A stretch of 64,000 nt of DNA from Tubulanus polymorphus (GCF_964204645.1 NC_134031.1:7604501-7668500), one strand, 5' to 3'; shown: positions 1 to 13,383, numbered from the stretch's first letter. The notes: generated by a model from the letters alone, not told the origin. Numbers and translations: made by a program.

Positions 1-16
1 CTATTTCCTTTCCTGT

Positions 17-63
17 TCTTACATAATTTTTATATATATATATATATATAAATTATGTAAGAA
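17..63. repeat. AT repeat inside a palindrome
   Basis: TTCTTACATAATTT at 17-30 and its inverse AAATTATGTAAGAA at 50-63 bracket an (AT)n core, so the 47-bp block can fold into one long hairpin. Confidence 0.7.
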
Positions 64-1159
64 TCTGAAAGTATAAATGGTTGATTGCTGTAGTCCAGCA
101 GGTCCGCTAGTGGCCAAATATGCCGGGATTAGGACGCGCCGATAAATGCGAATTATCAGTTAAGCACAGATGAGAAAGGTTCGTTATTTAACGAGCGGTT
201 TATGACGGGATGAACTGTGAAACGCATGTATATCGACGTGACACAAGCGAAAATTGATCCCCGGTCAACGATTAACCGGGCTTAAACGTGATATCGTGTG
301 TCGTTTGGTGCACATATAGCCTACAATAACCGACACAATCCACGCATCGATGACGCGAATATGACTGTTTAATGACGCAGCGATTCGCACGCGGCTCGTC
401 GTATGAGTTGACGACTGACTTGTGGATGAAGGATTAGACTTATCCTAACTATCCTATCCTAGACTCAAATCAACTCTATTCCGAAAAGATTTTTCTGACC
501 CATGTATATACCTGTAAGTCTGCACCCTTTTTGAACTAGGCTACGGTTTTCGTTGATCAAGGGGGAAGGAATATCATTCTTTTTCTAGAAAATAAAAGCC
601 TAATGATATTAATGAAACCAAACTAACCATTATAAGGTGGATTACCAGGAGATCAAGGGATTTATATAATTCATATGTTGGCTCAGTAAAATCCTTAAAA
701 AATGGGTTCTTAAGAGGTACTTTGTCAGCATCTTAAGGGTTTTTCCATGTCCTGCAAGCACCCTTGTTGTAGTTATACATTAAGATGTTCACGTATAATG
801 CCATTTGGACAGAGGAGGCCCCCTTCCTCGCACAACAAACTGAGGTCATTTGCTCAGTGAATTGTTCCCAAGACACCATGGGCCAGAAAAATTGCTTTAA
901 TCATGATAATTAATGCAGTGTCCCACTTCTGAGAGATGAAAACTTGACCAAACTACAAATGACATTCATCATTAAAAAAAACTTTGCAGGCATTAACTCC
1001 CATATTTGCTTATCAGGAAAGATACGATCAAGTTAAATTAACACATTTTCTCCAGTTTCAAAATTTGAGTGGATTAATTTCATCGTACATAGGTCATATC
1101 ATTTTGGTAAAGCGGATCATACAAAAATTGGAGGATTTCAGTCGTGTAACAATATGAAA
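64..1159. other. Intergenic, left edge
   Basis: 100-430 is relatively CpG-rich with no open frame of note; the rest is AT-rich. No gene or clear repeat seen. Confidence 0.4.
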
Positions 1160-1575
1160 CCAGTGATCAACGATATTGAGAGAAAGAAATGTGAATAATC
1201 GATGATCAACGATATCGAGAGAAAGAAATGTGAATAATCGATGATCGACGGTATTGAGAGAAATGTGAATAATCGATGATCGACGGTATTGAGAGAAATG
1301 TGAATAATCGATGATCGACGGTATTGAGAGAAATGTGAATAATCGATGATCAACAGTTTTGGGAGAAATGTGAATAATCAATGATTGACGGTATTGAGAG
1401 AAATGTGAATAATCGATGATCGACAGTTTTGGGAGAAATGTGAATAATCAATGATTGACGGTATTGAGAGAAATGTGAATAATCGATGATCGACGGTATT
1501 GAGAGAAATGTGAATAATCAATGATCAACGGTATTGAGAGAAATGTGAATAATCAATGATCGACAGTATTTCTTC
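1160..1575 (+). repeat. 35-bp minisatellite, about 11 units
   Basis: The unit is TGATCGACGGTATTGAGAG followed by AAATGTGAATAATCGA. The first two units carry a 4-bp AAAG insertion (39 bp). Variants with CAGTTTTGGGAG alternate with GGTATTGAGAG between about 1345 and 1485, giving a 70-bp higher-order period. Open frames across it on the minus strand are by-products of a 35-bp period with few stops. Confidence 0.9.
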
Positions 1576-3953
1576 AGCTCTGCACTCATTCGTTGTTCGT
1601 AATCATAAAAGAAAAAATACCAATTACTTTAGCACGCGTGGGGAAGGTCAAGATCACTGCCTGCAAAGTGTCCTTGTCAAAATAGGTCGCAGTATTCTAA
1701 ATTGTTTTCTACGTAGTAGGTCACATTTGCTTAATGCGGTATCAAGGCAGCTGTCATATCAAGGAAAAATAACTGATGATATTTTTTAAGGTTTTCAATG
1801 GGCTTAGTACATAGATTCCGTGGTTGCATTTCGGACAAAAAATCTCTGATATACAGGCTGTTCTAGTTATATAACCATCTATTCCTGGTTAAGTCTGTGG
1901 TGTGACATATAAAATCAATGTCGCTTCAATCCTCTGCTAAGTCTGGGTGATAGGATGTCTGAATACTTTTATACAAAGTATGAAATGTTCATCACGAGAT
2001 ATACTGATTATATAGTTTCTATTCAATGAGAAGAACGTCAATGAAAGCGTTTGATTTAATCTAGATTACCTACGTTTGTTCAGTCGCTTGAAAAATCAAG
2101 ATTCAAAATCCCACTGAAAAAGTGGGCTAAAGGTAGGGAGGGACATATAATATATAGGGCATATTTTTTCGCCCAATTGCGATGATTAAATTCGTCAACG
2201 AATTTATACGCCAGATACGAGCGGGCACACGTAGTGATCAAACCAAAATTCGGTTAGCAAATGCCACTTAGTGTGAGAGAGTTAAGAAATCACCTGATAC
2301 CAACAATGCATTCTAATGGTTGATAAAAATTGATCGCGCGGCGGAATTCGCCAAGTGCAGGCATACAAGCGAATTTACAGACGATCCGATCACCGGTGCA
2401 TATAATCGGGCGAAAATATCAATTGATACGGGCGATTCGCTGGGCATTGAGTCGGGCGACGAAATGGTCGTTACCGTGAATGGTCACACGAGCCATTTTT
2501 GGGCGATTTATAAATTTGCCCCGATCTGGCAAAAAAATACGCTTTTGTGCCCCTACCTTAATATTCTGAGCCTGTTTTCTGGCAATCACTAAAAAACCTG
2601 TTCGTCGTATCTCGGTTTACGGATAAAGATATTTCCGACAATGACTATGTTGACAAAATGTCAAGTGGTAAACTCACAAACGGTTTGCATATTTCAGCAG
2701 ATGTGGCCAACTTATAAACACTCATTCTAGTTATGGTCATTTGAACTTTAGTATACTTTGGTACAAAATCTTGATACATAATCACATACAGTAAATAGGG
2801 CATTGACATCAATAACAACGTTCTTACATTCATATGTATGAATTACATCAATGCTGAAGATTAATCAAACACCTCTGCTTGACAAGAAAAACTGGATCTG
2901 TGGAAAAATCAGAAATATTGATATAAGTATGAAAGTCAGACAACAGAAGACAAGTCAGCGTGTCATCAAAACCAAACCATTAATCTCAAAGGTGTCATAT
3001 TCTAGCATTCCTCTCTAACTGTTTACTTATTTATTCAAAGTGAAAGAACACTTTCTCTTAAAACTGACAGAAAATAAGTTTGCAGAAGTAGGCAAACTTA
3101 TTTCCTTTTTATACCATCAAACAACTTGAGGTCATGATTTTTGCTTCGTAACCACCAAGGAACTGGCAATGCTATGCGTGTACCTACGTGAATGTTCTAT
3201 TTATTGAATGAACTCTGCCGGGGTTGAGTGCACATGCTTGAATTTGAATAAACGGCACAGCAGATAACATACGATTAGAGAAGGTTCAAGGATTCAGGCC
3301 ATCATGTTTCAATCTAATATCGCCAGCCTACGCAGAGGGACTGTGCAATTATTGCTACAGTTTGCTTATCAGCAGTAACTCAAGGACGACCACTACTGAC
3401 CCTGACACTATTATCTATTATCTACTTGAGCATCTATCATACATCTAGATGATTGAGTCAAACTCATTACCGCTATGAAAGCCGACACATTTCTCTAAAG
3501 TCTCTATTTTTTATCCCACTTTAGGTGTAAGTTACGAAAATAATGACAATCTGAGTACAGCGAGTACAGTGGGGGTATATATTCACGTAATATATATAGG
3601 CCTATATATAATCAAGCTGCAAAACAAAAGGTAGGTTAATACTGGCAAAGTAGGAAAGCTAATGCTTGCACCATTTGCGTTGACATAAAACGAAAATGAT
3701 TTTAAATTTCATGACAAGACTGCGCAGGAAAAATGCCTAAAAATCGGTGATACAACAGATAAACTGTGAAATGTTTGATTGCAGAATAATCACGAGCAAA
3801 CAGTTATCGATTATCGTGCGCTTCTGATAATACAGTACCTCCCGACTGCAAAACAATGCCCTTAAAAGTATAGCTCAATTATTTCTATACAGCCTGCTGT
3901 GTATACGAACTATCGATATTCATTATCGATCAGTGAGGGGACGTTAACCTATA
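1576..3953. other. Intergenic
   Basis: A GC-richer patch at 2190-2560 has a 90-codon plus frame beginning at a TTG; it matches no family I know and lacks a good start. A short tail resembling the Helitron-like 3' end (AGTGGGCTAAAGG) lies near 2120. Nothing else seen. Confidence 0.35.
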
Positions 3954-4530
3954 GCTGCGTTCCAAAAACTATTTATAGACCGGTCTTAATGAACCTGGTC
4001 TGGTCAAAAATTTAGACCGGACTAAATTTTGCGAGCGTTCACACTGCACTTTGACACGTGGGCCCACAAGATGTCGCCATCTGCTAAATAATGAAGTCTT
4101 ACTTGATGAAGTCTTACTTCCAGATTCCAAGTAGAGCAAGACATTCTTCATTTGACCAATTCAATCCTCTGTCAGGTTTAGACAAGCTCGCGAATTCGAT
4201 TTTATTCTATCACGCTAAAACTCAAAGCGTCTTTTAAACACATGGAAGTAAAACGGATGATGATTGCGACGTACAAATATGAATATTTCTTATACTCCAA
4301 ACATTTCCATGGTAAAGGGAGGAAAAACGGTAAAAACCGTCAATAAAAGCGTTTAAAACTTAATAAACTGGACGTAGAGGTCGCGACATCTACCGCAGCA
4401 ATTCAGAATTACGATTTAGACCGAACCTGGTACCAGTTTCTGTCCACACACAGACTTAGTTCCAAACTAGACCGGTCTAATTTGGAACAGCTTTTTTGCC
4501 CTTGTAAACGCTTGAACGTGTGAACGCCAG
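3954..4530. mobile_element. MITE-like inverted-repeat block
   Basis: The left side has GCGTTCCAAAAACTATTTAT, AGACCGGTCT and CGTTCACAC. The right side has the inverse set AGACCGGTCTAATTTGGAAC and CGTGTGAACG. The order of the inner arms differs between sides, so it is an old or rearranged element; boundaries are approximate. Confidence 0.4.
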
Positions 4531-6179
4531 TTTAGAGTAAAGTATTATTGTAAATATGTGGCTGTTAAATATTGGAGATAAAAACTATAAATTTAACGTC
4601 ATTAATATTACAAATGAGCTATTAAGTGTGGTTATCGAAAATTTAACATCTGTCCATTTTCAATAGGAGTGCCCCTAGAAAGAATCTTTCTATGTGGTCT
4701 GCTAAGTTTTTGCCTTCTTGGTGCCCTTTTTGTCAGTGTCAGGTTGCCTTGTTCCTTCCCCATACCCTCTAAAATCTACTTCGTCATGCAGCATATGTTA
4801 ATGAGTGTGAATCATCAAAAAACCTAAATTTCAGATTTTCATTTCTTATATACGTGTAATATTAAACTTCAGAATGGCTCAATGTGTAAACCCAACCCAT
4901 TGAGCATACTCAGCGTGATATGTTTGTCAAGTCGTGTCAAATGATTTAATTCAACTGTCAAATAAAACAGTTTGCACTACCATCCAACATGCCTACCACA
5001 AGGTCACCATTCTTTCTCGCCCTGTTTTCTGTTCGATTTCAAGACAATCAAACAGATATAAATTCATCGGAAACTACAACACCAGCTATACCAGCCAGAT
5101 GGCATGACAAGCATTTGGTTCATTATCAATCAACTTTGAACTGAATTGTTAGGCTTCTGAATTCATACATTATCACAGCACCCACCAAATATACTTTAAA
5201 TGAGAAATTCATCGGGACTAAATTCATTTTCAAGCTGGCCATAGGCATCTAATTTTAATCCTATAGTTTTGAATGGTATTCACTGTGCATTTGAGCACAC
5301 ATTCATAGAAATGCAACCTCGCTTGCCAGGGTTTGATCGTCTCCCACCAAAGCTCATGTGAACACAAACCCTGGCCACATATCATTACACCACCCGAGAT
5401 GTTTAGGGCGGACAGGTTGCCGCTAAGCGGCCACTAGTCTATGTGTTAAAAGCCAATCAGATGCGTTGTTTTTCAGTATTCAAAAAACGCCTAATGAAAA
5501 ACACCCAATCTGAAAACGCATAACGCCTAATTCCTAGTAACATCCAAGAAATTGACCTATATCCCTACGTGAACTAAGTAACGCACCGCTACATAGTTCA
5601 CCTAGGAGAGCGTGGAGCCCCGCTTGTTCCATCTTGGTGTTTCTTGTTGTTTCGCCGATGCTCACTTGGTTACACAACCAAAACACAATGCTAAAATCTA
5701 TGTTATCATTTCAAATTAAGGCAAGGAGTGTTATGATAATAAAAGACATTTATTTTTTATATGGAACAGTTTATTATCACTTTGTCATTCAAGGAGGTTC
5801 AGGGGGGGCTGAGATTATAATCTCTCATTGGTTTGTTAGGCCTAATTTATAAGGTTCACATAAGTGTGGTTGTGAAACGCTAAGGAGGATAATTCGAGAA
5901 AGGCTATTTTATCAGTTTTGTGTGCGTTACCTACGAGCGTTATGTATGTATTTCGCGTTATGTAAATTGCTTGCACGGCGGACATTTTTCTATCATCATC
6001 CTAAAATGCAGTTAGAGTAGTTAGTGTTCATACTATGTTCTCGTTCCGTGAAGCGTAAAACACTGACATGTATTTTCAAACTGCGATTCATTCCGTTGAT
6101 GAGTATAATTGAATTGGATTGTGAGCATCAGTAAATAGTACAGTAACAAAATTAGGTCATTTTCTAGGAATTACGCGTT
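4531..6179. other. Intergenic
   Basis: 5475-5540 contains AACGCCTAATG and ACGCCTAATTCCTAG, inverted relatives of the sequences flanking the element at 6180-7042. No gene seen. Confidence 0.35.
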
Positions 6180-7042
6180 GGTAGTTCTCTAAACGCGGAA
6201 AACAGAATGACAGAAGGCGGAATGGCGGAAAAGCCTAAAATTCGGTTGTGGATTATGCAGAAAACACATAGGCCTATCTATTTTATACTGAACCTGGATT
6301 TTACTGCACGCGGTAGGCCTAGCCCCGCGTGTATCAGCCGGCGCGTGTTTCAGTACGATGCTCATCAGGATAAAGCCAAGAAGTGAGTGTAGGCCCTTTA
6401 CCTCATTACAAGTAAATAGGCCTACTAATCTCGCAAATGTCCGCTCATTTAGTAGTGACTAGCCTATATGCTGTGCAGACAAATTTTCCTCAATAAATAT
6501 GCAAAGACTGACCAATCATTATCACAAAAAAATATTTCATTCCTCAACCGAGCGGAGAATGATTCATAGACTACATGTAGGGTTATTTACAAATCAAAAC
6601 AACGCAAATTACGTACCGGGTACCAGTAAGAGTAATCAATAGTACGAAATTCAATGTAGCGTAATTTAAAGGAATTCGATGGAATATCAAAATTGCAAGG
6701 ATCAAATTAAACTGTATAGAGTCTAAAATCAGTGGAAGATAAACCCACTGTATAAAAGAATTTATCGAAGGATTAAAAACAGAATTGTTAAACTGATCAA
6801 AACTGTGTGAATTTTTGAATTTTAATTAATCAATTAAGTTTTTTATCTACATTAGCGGGTTTGATCCACTGTGTGATGTTTGTAGCTAAATATAACAGAT
6901 GCATGTCTGTATGTATCTTAATTTTATGCAGTTGAGTTGACGAGGTATTGAAAATACAAGCGATTCCACCATTCCACCCTTCATAGATACTCCTCTGCTT
7001 TTCCGTTTCCGTCATTCCATTTTCCGCGTTTAGAGAACTACC
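6180..7042. mobile_element. 863-bp DNA transposon with long TIRs
   Basis: Both ends read GGTAGTTCTCTAAACGCGGA inward, with the first 23 bases identical and similarity extending to about 48 (AATGAC.GAA..GGAAAAG). It has no transposase. A 59-codon frame inside the left arm (6207-6386) overlaps the TIR and is not thought to be a gene. Confidence 0.65.
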
Positions 7043-8241
7043 ATTAGGCATTTTTCGAGTACCGGTTGTTTTTTATCCGCAGGTTCCCAAGCCATGTAAC
7101 CCAATTAATTCCAAAAAACCCGCTTTTTTCTAAATCTGTGCTGCATGCATGGTTGAGTGTGATTAGTAAATGAAATGAAATTTAATTTGGCAAAAAATCA
7201 TCAAGTCCAATTCATTCAGCATAAATCATAGAAATCATTGAGGTGAGCAGAAAACAACTTATCCGAATCATTTGTTCCTGCCAACTGCCAGTGTGTTACT
7301 TTAAAAAACACAACGTACTGTGTTAATCAAATTGAAGCAGAAAGTGTATTTTGTCACGTATAACCCATAAATTGCATCATTTCATGATAAGTGAATAATA
7401 GAGAATGGCCATAGTGTCTCTGGGGCTCTTGCCCTACATTGGTTAGGTTTTCATAAATCATTGATTCATTTTTTTAAGGAGAGTTCATTCGATTTTAACA
7501 GAAATGCAGACGAATTTGAGAAGGCTGACCAGCACACCCAGTGGAGACTTGCGTGGAATCCACTATTGCCACAGTAGCGTTTTTTGAATGTCATGGGTCT
7601 GTAGGTTTATGTTTGGCAGGTTGAGATGGTTTGTATTGTGGGTGAAACGCGTGCACACGCAAGCACACATGTGTGTGATCGATGAATAAACACCCCAGAC
7701 AGATTCCAGGAAATACTCATAATAAAACACCCACCAAGACATGCTAATAATAAAGTAACATCTGGAAATTTGAAATGTATAGAATCGTGACATCCATCTC
7801 CACACAAGCCCCCCTCCCACTGTCTTGATTGACACAAAAATATGAATACCAGATTGTGATATTGCAAGAAATTGTGTTCCTAGCATATAAAATTGATTAA
7901 AGATGCTTTTCGAGATTGGGGACTGGAAATTGATGGTATAGACTTACGCGTACTTAGGGGATTTTCTGTTTGTTTAGAATAAAAAATGACGTAGTGTGTT
8001 GTTTACACATTTTTTTCATCGGAAACATAGGGTCACGAGCCACAAACCTTCCTTCTCAAAATCATTCATTATATTTATTCATTGTCGATTAGTTTAAACA
8101 AGAAGAAATAAGTATCAGAGATATCGTCAGGTGCACTCATACACCTATAGGCTGGCTATTGACAAGCGACACTAGCTCTCAATTGTGTCCGTAGGAGTCC
8201 GTAGGAGTCGGTAGGCGTCTAGCGGTAGCCAGGTTTACGGA
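7043..8241. other. Intergenic
   Basis: AT-rich, no convincing exon or repeat. A direct duplication GTAGGAGTCCGTAGGAGTCG lies at about 8190. Confidence 0.35.
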
Positions 8242-9351
8242 CTAGGGGTCCAGGGACACCACGCCCACTTGGGAAGTGGTTTCAAATGCTCTACAATCTA
8301 ACACTTTCAATATTCAATGCCCCCTGGTGACCATATACAAATATATAATATACCAATGACCTTGAAACTCACCACAATCATAGACCATGTCATGAACTAC
8401 AACTTTGCAATTGATCATGACAACAAAAATATGCCTAGGTACCAATCTAATAAGGAAATACTAAGTTATTGTACTATTCAACACCCCCTGGTGACCACAT
8501 TGAATAACTTATGTCCTTAAAACTCACCACAATCATAGACCATGTCATGAGCTACAATTTGGCAATTGATTAAGGTAACAAAATATGCATAGGTACGAAC
8601 ATGATATAGAAATACTAAGTTATTGTATTATTCATCGCCCCCTGGTGGCCATATATAAAAACCAATGACCTTGAAACTCACCAAAATCATAGAACACTTT
8701 ATGGGCTACAACTTTCTAATTGATTGTGGTAACAAATTATGCTTAGGTATCAACATAATGTGGAAAAATTTTTTCCCACCTACGAATGAGTACTGATGAC
8801 ACCAAGATGGCCGTCAATTGCGCCATAATTGGCTGATAAAAAATACCTGTAAAACTTCCCTTTCCAAAGAATACCCATCACTAATTGCAATGAGAAAAAG
8901 AAAACCAGTAGGAAGCTACAGGACTCAGAATTCGGGCAAAAAATTTTTGGGCATTTTTGGGCACTAAAAAGGTCATAGGACGGCCATCTTGAGTGCGATG
9001 GACCCAATTTTTCTTATGTTGATGAGCCCTTGAGGTATTCAAATATATACGAAAGATCAAGGTAATTGATCGAAGTGTCTTCAAAATTTCCATCAAAAAG
9101 TTCAAAAATGTGTAAAAAGTGCTGATTTTGGCGAACAACAATGGCTGCCAGTCGGCCATCTTGATTCTTCAGTTTTTGGGCTGAAGATGCATCTAGGGTA
9201 GATACATGTGTAACCTAAATATCAAGACATTACATTGAAGCGTCTTTAAAACTTCCCAAAATAACTGGATTCCGTCTAGGGACGGACGGACGACAGACGA
9301 AATGTGATCGCAATAGCCCGCTGGGACTCAAGTCCAAAGTGGGCTAAAAAA
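8242..9351 (+). mobile_element. Helitron-like repeat, near full length (copy A)
   Basis: It starts CTAGGGGTCCAGGGACAC. It then carries about three tandem units of about 154-164 bp (GCCCCCTGGTG.CC boundaries at 8319, 8483 and 8637), a unique body with CCAAGATGGCCG, a GGACGGACGGACGACAGACG stretch, and a 3' end TAGCCC..GGGACT..GTCC..GGGCTA able to form a nested hairpin. No protein is encoded. The layout fits non-autonomous Helentron or pearl-type elements. Confidence 0.7.
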
Positions 9352-11083
9352 GAGGCGATTTTGAAAATTTTATTGCAATATTAGTCAATTTCTATGCGCA
9401 ATAATGCAGCGGACATATTCTTTAAGGGGAAAATGTTGCCAAATGCTGAGACTAGCGCGTCACCCCACCCTCTATCCCCCCACCCTCTATCCGCTAGTTT
9501 TGTGTCATTATTATTCTTTGTGAGAGCTAAGCTTAGATCTCCACATGCCGAGAGGTTTTCTATTCATGTGAACAAATACTGCACGCACACTTTAGCGGCT
9601 GTCGTTACAATTTTTTTCTAGGAATTACTTGATATAAATACACCCTGACGACCTTGAAGTGGTTGTTATTCGAATAAACAGCCCACAGTACTAAATACAA
9701 CTGATTACTAATCTTCTATAATCAACTTACATAATATATAACAAATTACCAATAATACAACATTTATTGATAAGTATCGGGATATCGGATATCAGCTGGT
9801 ACTAGGATACATCAAATGGAATATGATATTTTGAATGGATTGTTCTCTGAACATGACAGGCCCAGTCGGTGGGATGTTTAAAAATCCCGTGGCTTTGGGT
9901 CGAGTGCCTTTCAAATAACTATGTATCGAAACCGAATTTTGTAATTGGTATAAATAGTCGCCAAACTTATCGTAATACTTCAAAATAAATGTCCATCGAC
10001 CAACATTTCAAGACCGAAATCAAACAGCTACAATTTTTTCGAAAGGAAGTTTCTTACAATTCCATGGATTCGAATACATAAATGGGTTAATCACTAAAAT
10101 CGACCCCGAATACAATTTATATCCATAAAACGCATCAACACTGACGTTTTCGCGACTAAAGAAGCACATTCTAGGAAATACTCGTTAACAGTGGGTCTGT
10201 AACCGGGTGGACTTATGTACGTATGCATGGAATGCAGCTGCCAAATTTTTAAATCATCAATGGCAGTACACTAAGATATCTGCTGCAGTACCCGAAGGAT
10301 TATTGATCTGCACCCGTACCAGTTTCTCTCTCTCTCTCTCTCTCTCATCAGCAGATTCATACCCTGCTATAAAAGTTCAAGGTCGTATATTATGATGACT
10401 TGGAACCGAGCCAGAATTACCTTCGGTTCACAACGCTCCTTCCTGCTTTCTCTCTCCAGCTTGCTCGCTCGATATTTTTCCCCTCAATCTCATCTCGCCG
10501 TGATATACGGCTTAGCCTTGTACGGCGATCATGCATAGCCTTGAAATATGATAAACTGCCGCAGTTTTCATCAATCTGTTCGCGTTAAAAAGCCATTGCC
10601 AAAAACCTCAAGCTCTTAACGAAAGCGCAAAAAGCAAATTATATCATTACATTTGTCACGAATATTTTGCCTAATTCCGTCATCAAAAAATAAGTAGTAG
10701 ATAATGAATGAACTTAATCCGTATTTCTATTTTCATTCCCGCCTACATATAACCAATACCCCTGGTTGCCTTATCATCGATCAATGGAATATCTTGCAAC
10801 GACTGTGGAAATGGAATAGATCGAGCAAAACTGGGTGGTAAGAGCTCTGATGAACAGTTGGCAGAATCCGTCAAAAGCAGTATGGGTGTTCGTCCTAGGA
10901 AAATCAATACGCATGATGAATCTTCTAATTTTGAAAGTGTTTATGCACAATAGCATAAGGAATAACAGTTTCAAAGAACAAACTTTGACCTTGGATTATT
11001 TTATCCCATAGAACAGACTTCAACACTCGTAAATGTACATCGTCAGTTTTATGCAATCCCTGACGCTTATCGATGAAAGTGAC
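9352..11083. other. Intergenic
   Basis: A short tandem CACCCTCTATCCCCC duplication near 9470 and the CT repeat with TATA box near 10330-10374. No exon supported. Confidence 0.35.
10326..10346 (+). repeat. (CT)n microsatellite near a TATAAAA
   Basis: About ten CT units, followed 22 bp later by TATAAAA at 10368-10374. The pairing resembles a GAGA-plus-TATA promoter, but no coding exon was found downstream. Confidence 0.7.
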
Positions 11084-11376
11084 TTGAGCCACGATCACAC
11101 CCAAACTATTTGGCCTATGACAGGCCTGATTCAAATTTGGCCTGTGTGCCTAATCAGAGCCCCCTCACTCACTCGTTCTAACAACTCACTCGATACTAAT
11201 AAAGAAAGCAACACGATTCGCTTTCAGAACCAGTTGAAATTCATACGCAACAATTTGACCTGTACTAAAATTTTACTCGGGAGTGGCCCGACGACTTTGG
11301 TCTGGCCAAATTTGGAACAGTTGTTCCGGACCTAATTTGGTACATGCCAGAAATGCTTGTGTGACTGCAGCTTTTG
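11084..11376. mobile_element. MITE, CGATCACAC family, copy 1
   Basis: The left end GAGCCACGATCACACCC and the inverted right end GCAGTCACACAAGCATTTC match the family at 16286-16550, with internal GGCCTG and TGGCCAAATTTGG blocks. Confidence 0.5.
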
Positions 11377-12984
11377 TAAAAGTTAACAAGTTAAGGGCAA
11401 AATTGATTGCAATTGACTGCAATTTTTTAAAATTCGAAGCCAACACTATTTGACAGGTAAAATCGCTTGACGTTAACATTAGCTCAACCATCGCGCCGGT
11501 GGATAACCCTCTATTGATTTTAATTTGAAAACCAAACGGTTAGATCTATACATACCCGGAACCAACTGAGTTTCAGCAATGTTAAGCTGGCAATATATTT
11601 TATAACCTTGTTGTTTTGTGAGGGTTATGCGTAAACAATATGGAAACGTTGTAAAAAAATTTCAGCAGCGTAACACGAGCCCACTGCACCGTGCTTATTC
11701 TCTAGTGTTTTTTTTTCACACTCGAGTAAAGAGCTCCCAAAGATAAAACACAACACAAATATTTATACATAAATGAACACCTCACACAACATTGTTGGTG
11801 GTACCAATGAGATCGGAGCCAAGCTCAACCTGAACGCAGAACAGTGACCGGTAATTTGCCTTCCGACAGCCAGGTAGAAAAAGTTTGTGTATACCAGTAA
11901 ACACCAACGCAGTGTTTTCCAAAAAAAGTGTTTGTCAAGTGGGGTGGACACGCTATGCAATTTTATTCGCACGTCTGTGGTTTCCAATTTGCAGGGGCAG
12001 ATCCAGGGGGTGGCTAGACCCAGCCCCTAAAAATTCTTGCCCGAGGTGTAAACCACGTGAAAAATTCGTGCTCATTTTTTCAGGCATTCGGGGATCTTCC
12101 CATGAGATATTTTTTCCAGTGGTTGCATTTCAAAGGCTCTGAGGCTATATGAGATCATAGACCAAAACCCGCCCAAACCACCACCCTATTCTGTGTAAAC
12201 CAAGGCCAAATTGTTAGCCCAGTTTACTCAAATCGAGGCTTATTTCAGAATGAATTTGCGAAATTTGAGAAAATAAATCAATCACCGGTCAAAACATATG
12301 CAATTTTTCAGAATACCTTGCCATATTGCTCGAAACAAGTGAGTCTCTTAAGATCACAACACACACACACTGATCCGGGATCCGGGCAAAGTCTTTTTAG
12401 TCACAAATTTAGACATAAGGCAACTTTTGTCTAAATCACCGATAATGACTCGTGTGACGGCCTGTAACAATCACAGGCCGCAAAGTGGCACACATTTTAT
12501 CTTGCCGCTGATTGGCTGTTTGTAATCGGATCTGTTGCTATTCACTGCACATGAGGCAACTAACTGACAGCAATCCGCCGAATTTCTAGCATGCTAGATA
12601 GTGAGCGATATTGTCGCTGGCGAATATTTGTCTAAAGAGGTTGCCAATGGCCGCGCAAAACTAGGCAATATCGCAGCTAATATTTTGCTCAAGACATAAA
12701 CTGTTGACAAGTGGTCAAGATATTTCTATGTCTGCACCGGGCTTAACACGGTTCATGTTACCGTTACATACAATATATACCTAGGAATGGGTTTTCCCCC
12801 ATAACCTTTCCTGAACTCTGGCTTCCATGAGCTACTTCATGAAGAAATGCGATCAATTTCCAAAAAATTAATTTTCCTGTCATAACTTACCACAAAAAGC
12901 TGTTTGGTTTGGTTAGAAATCTGTCTCGTTGACACTCGCCACGTGATCGGATGAGTGCTACTCAGTATAATCACCAATTTGTTT
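11377..12984. other. Intergenic
   Basis: 12380-12750 has weak inverted ends (CCGGGCAAAGTC and GTCTGCACCGGGC) and may be a decayed MITE. No gene seen. Confidence 0.3.
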
Positions 12985-13340
12985 ATAAACAGACCTGCAA
13001 CAGAAGCAAAACAAGAAAACTAACTTGGAAGTTTATTAATGCCTTGAAAAACAACACATAAATCATACGATATTAAGGATCAATAAAGTTATTTTGGATT
13101 TGATTTATGTCGGTAATTGAATTGAATTGACTGACAACCAGTCGAGTTCAGATGTATTGATGACGTAAGTAGTGCACATCCTCTAAAAAAAAACTATCAA
13201 AATTTTTCAAAAATAAAACTAGAGGTACGAAAATAAACGCCAAAATTCACTATTGTAACTGTTATTTTGAAGAAAATAACGCCAATACTGATGAAGTAGT
13301 GCACATCCGACTCACACAGAACCCCTAAAATAATGCATAT
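12985..13340 (+). repeat. Interspersed repeat with AATAAAG, copy 1
   Basis: AGAAAACTAACTTGGAAGTT, GATCAATAAAGTTATTTTGG, then ATGACGTAAGTAGTGCACAT and AAATAATGCATATTAAG match 26820-26965 plus 27185-27330 in order. Class unknown. Confidence 0.45.
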
Positions 13341-13383
13341 TAAGTATCAATGTATATAAGCATTATTGCTATGGTTTCACGGG

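Noticed and set aside
1094-1381. Minus-strand frames with repeated DYSHFS-like peptides, and a CRISPR-like look to the array
   Set aside because: They are products of a 35-bp minisatellite; units are contiguous with no spacers and the genome is eukaryotic.
2320-2592. 90-codon plus frame in a GC-richer patch
   Set aside because: It starts at TTG, has no splice context and no recognised family.
6207-6386. 59-codon plus frame starting MTEGGMAEKPKIRLW, followed by a GTGAGT donor
   Set aside because: The start lies within the terminal inverted repeat of the 6180-7042 transposon. It is probably transposon leader sequence, and no partner exon was found.
8317-8520. Frames in Helitron-like copies (MPPGDH..., MGPSHSRW... 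and relatives), considered as repeat-encoded protein
   Set aside because: Each copy shows frameshifts and stops at different places; the frames reflect the tandem period only.
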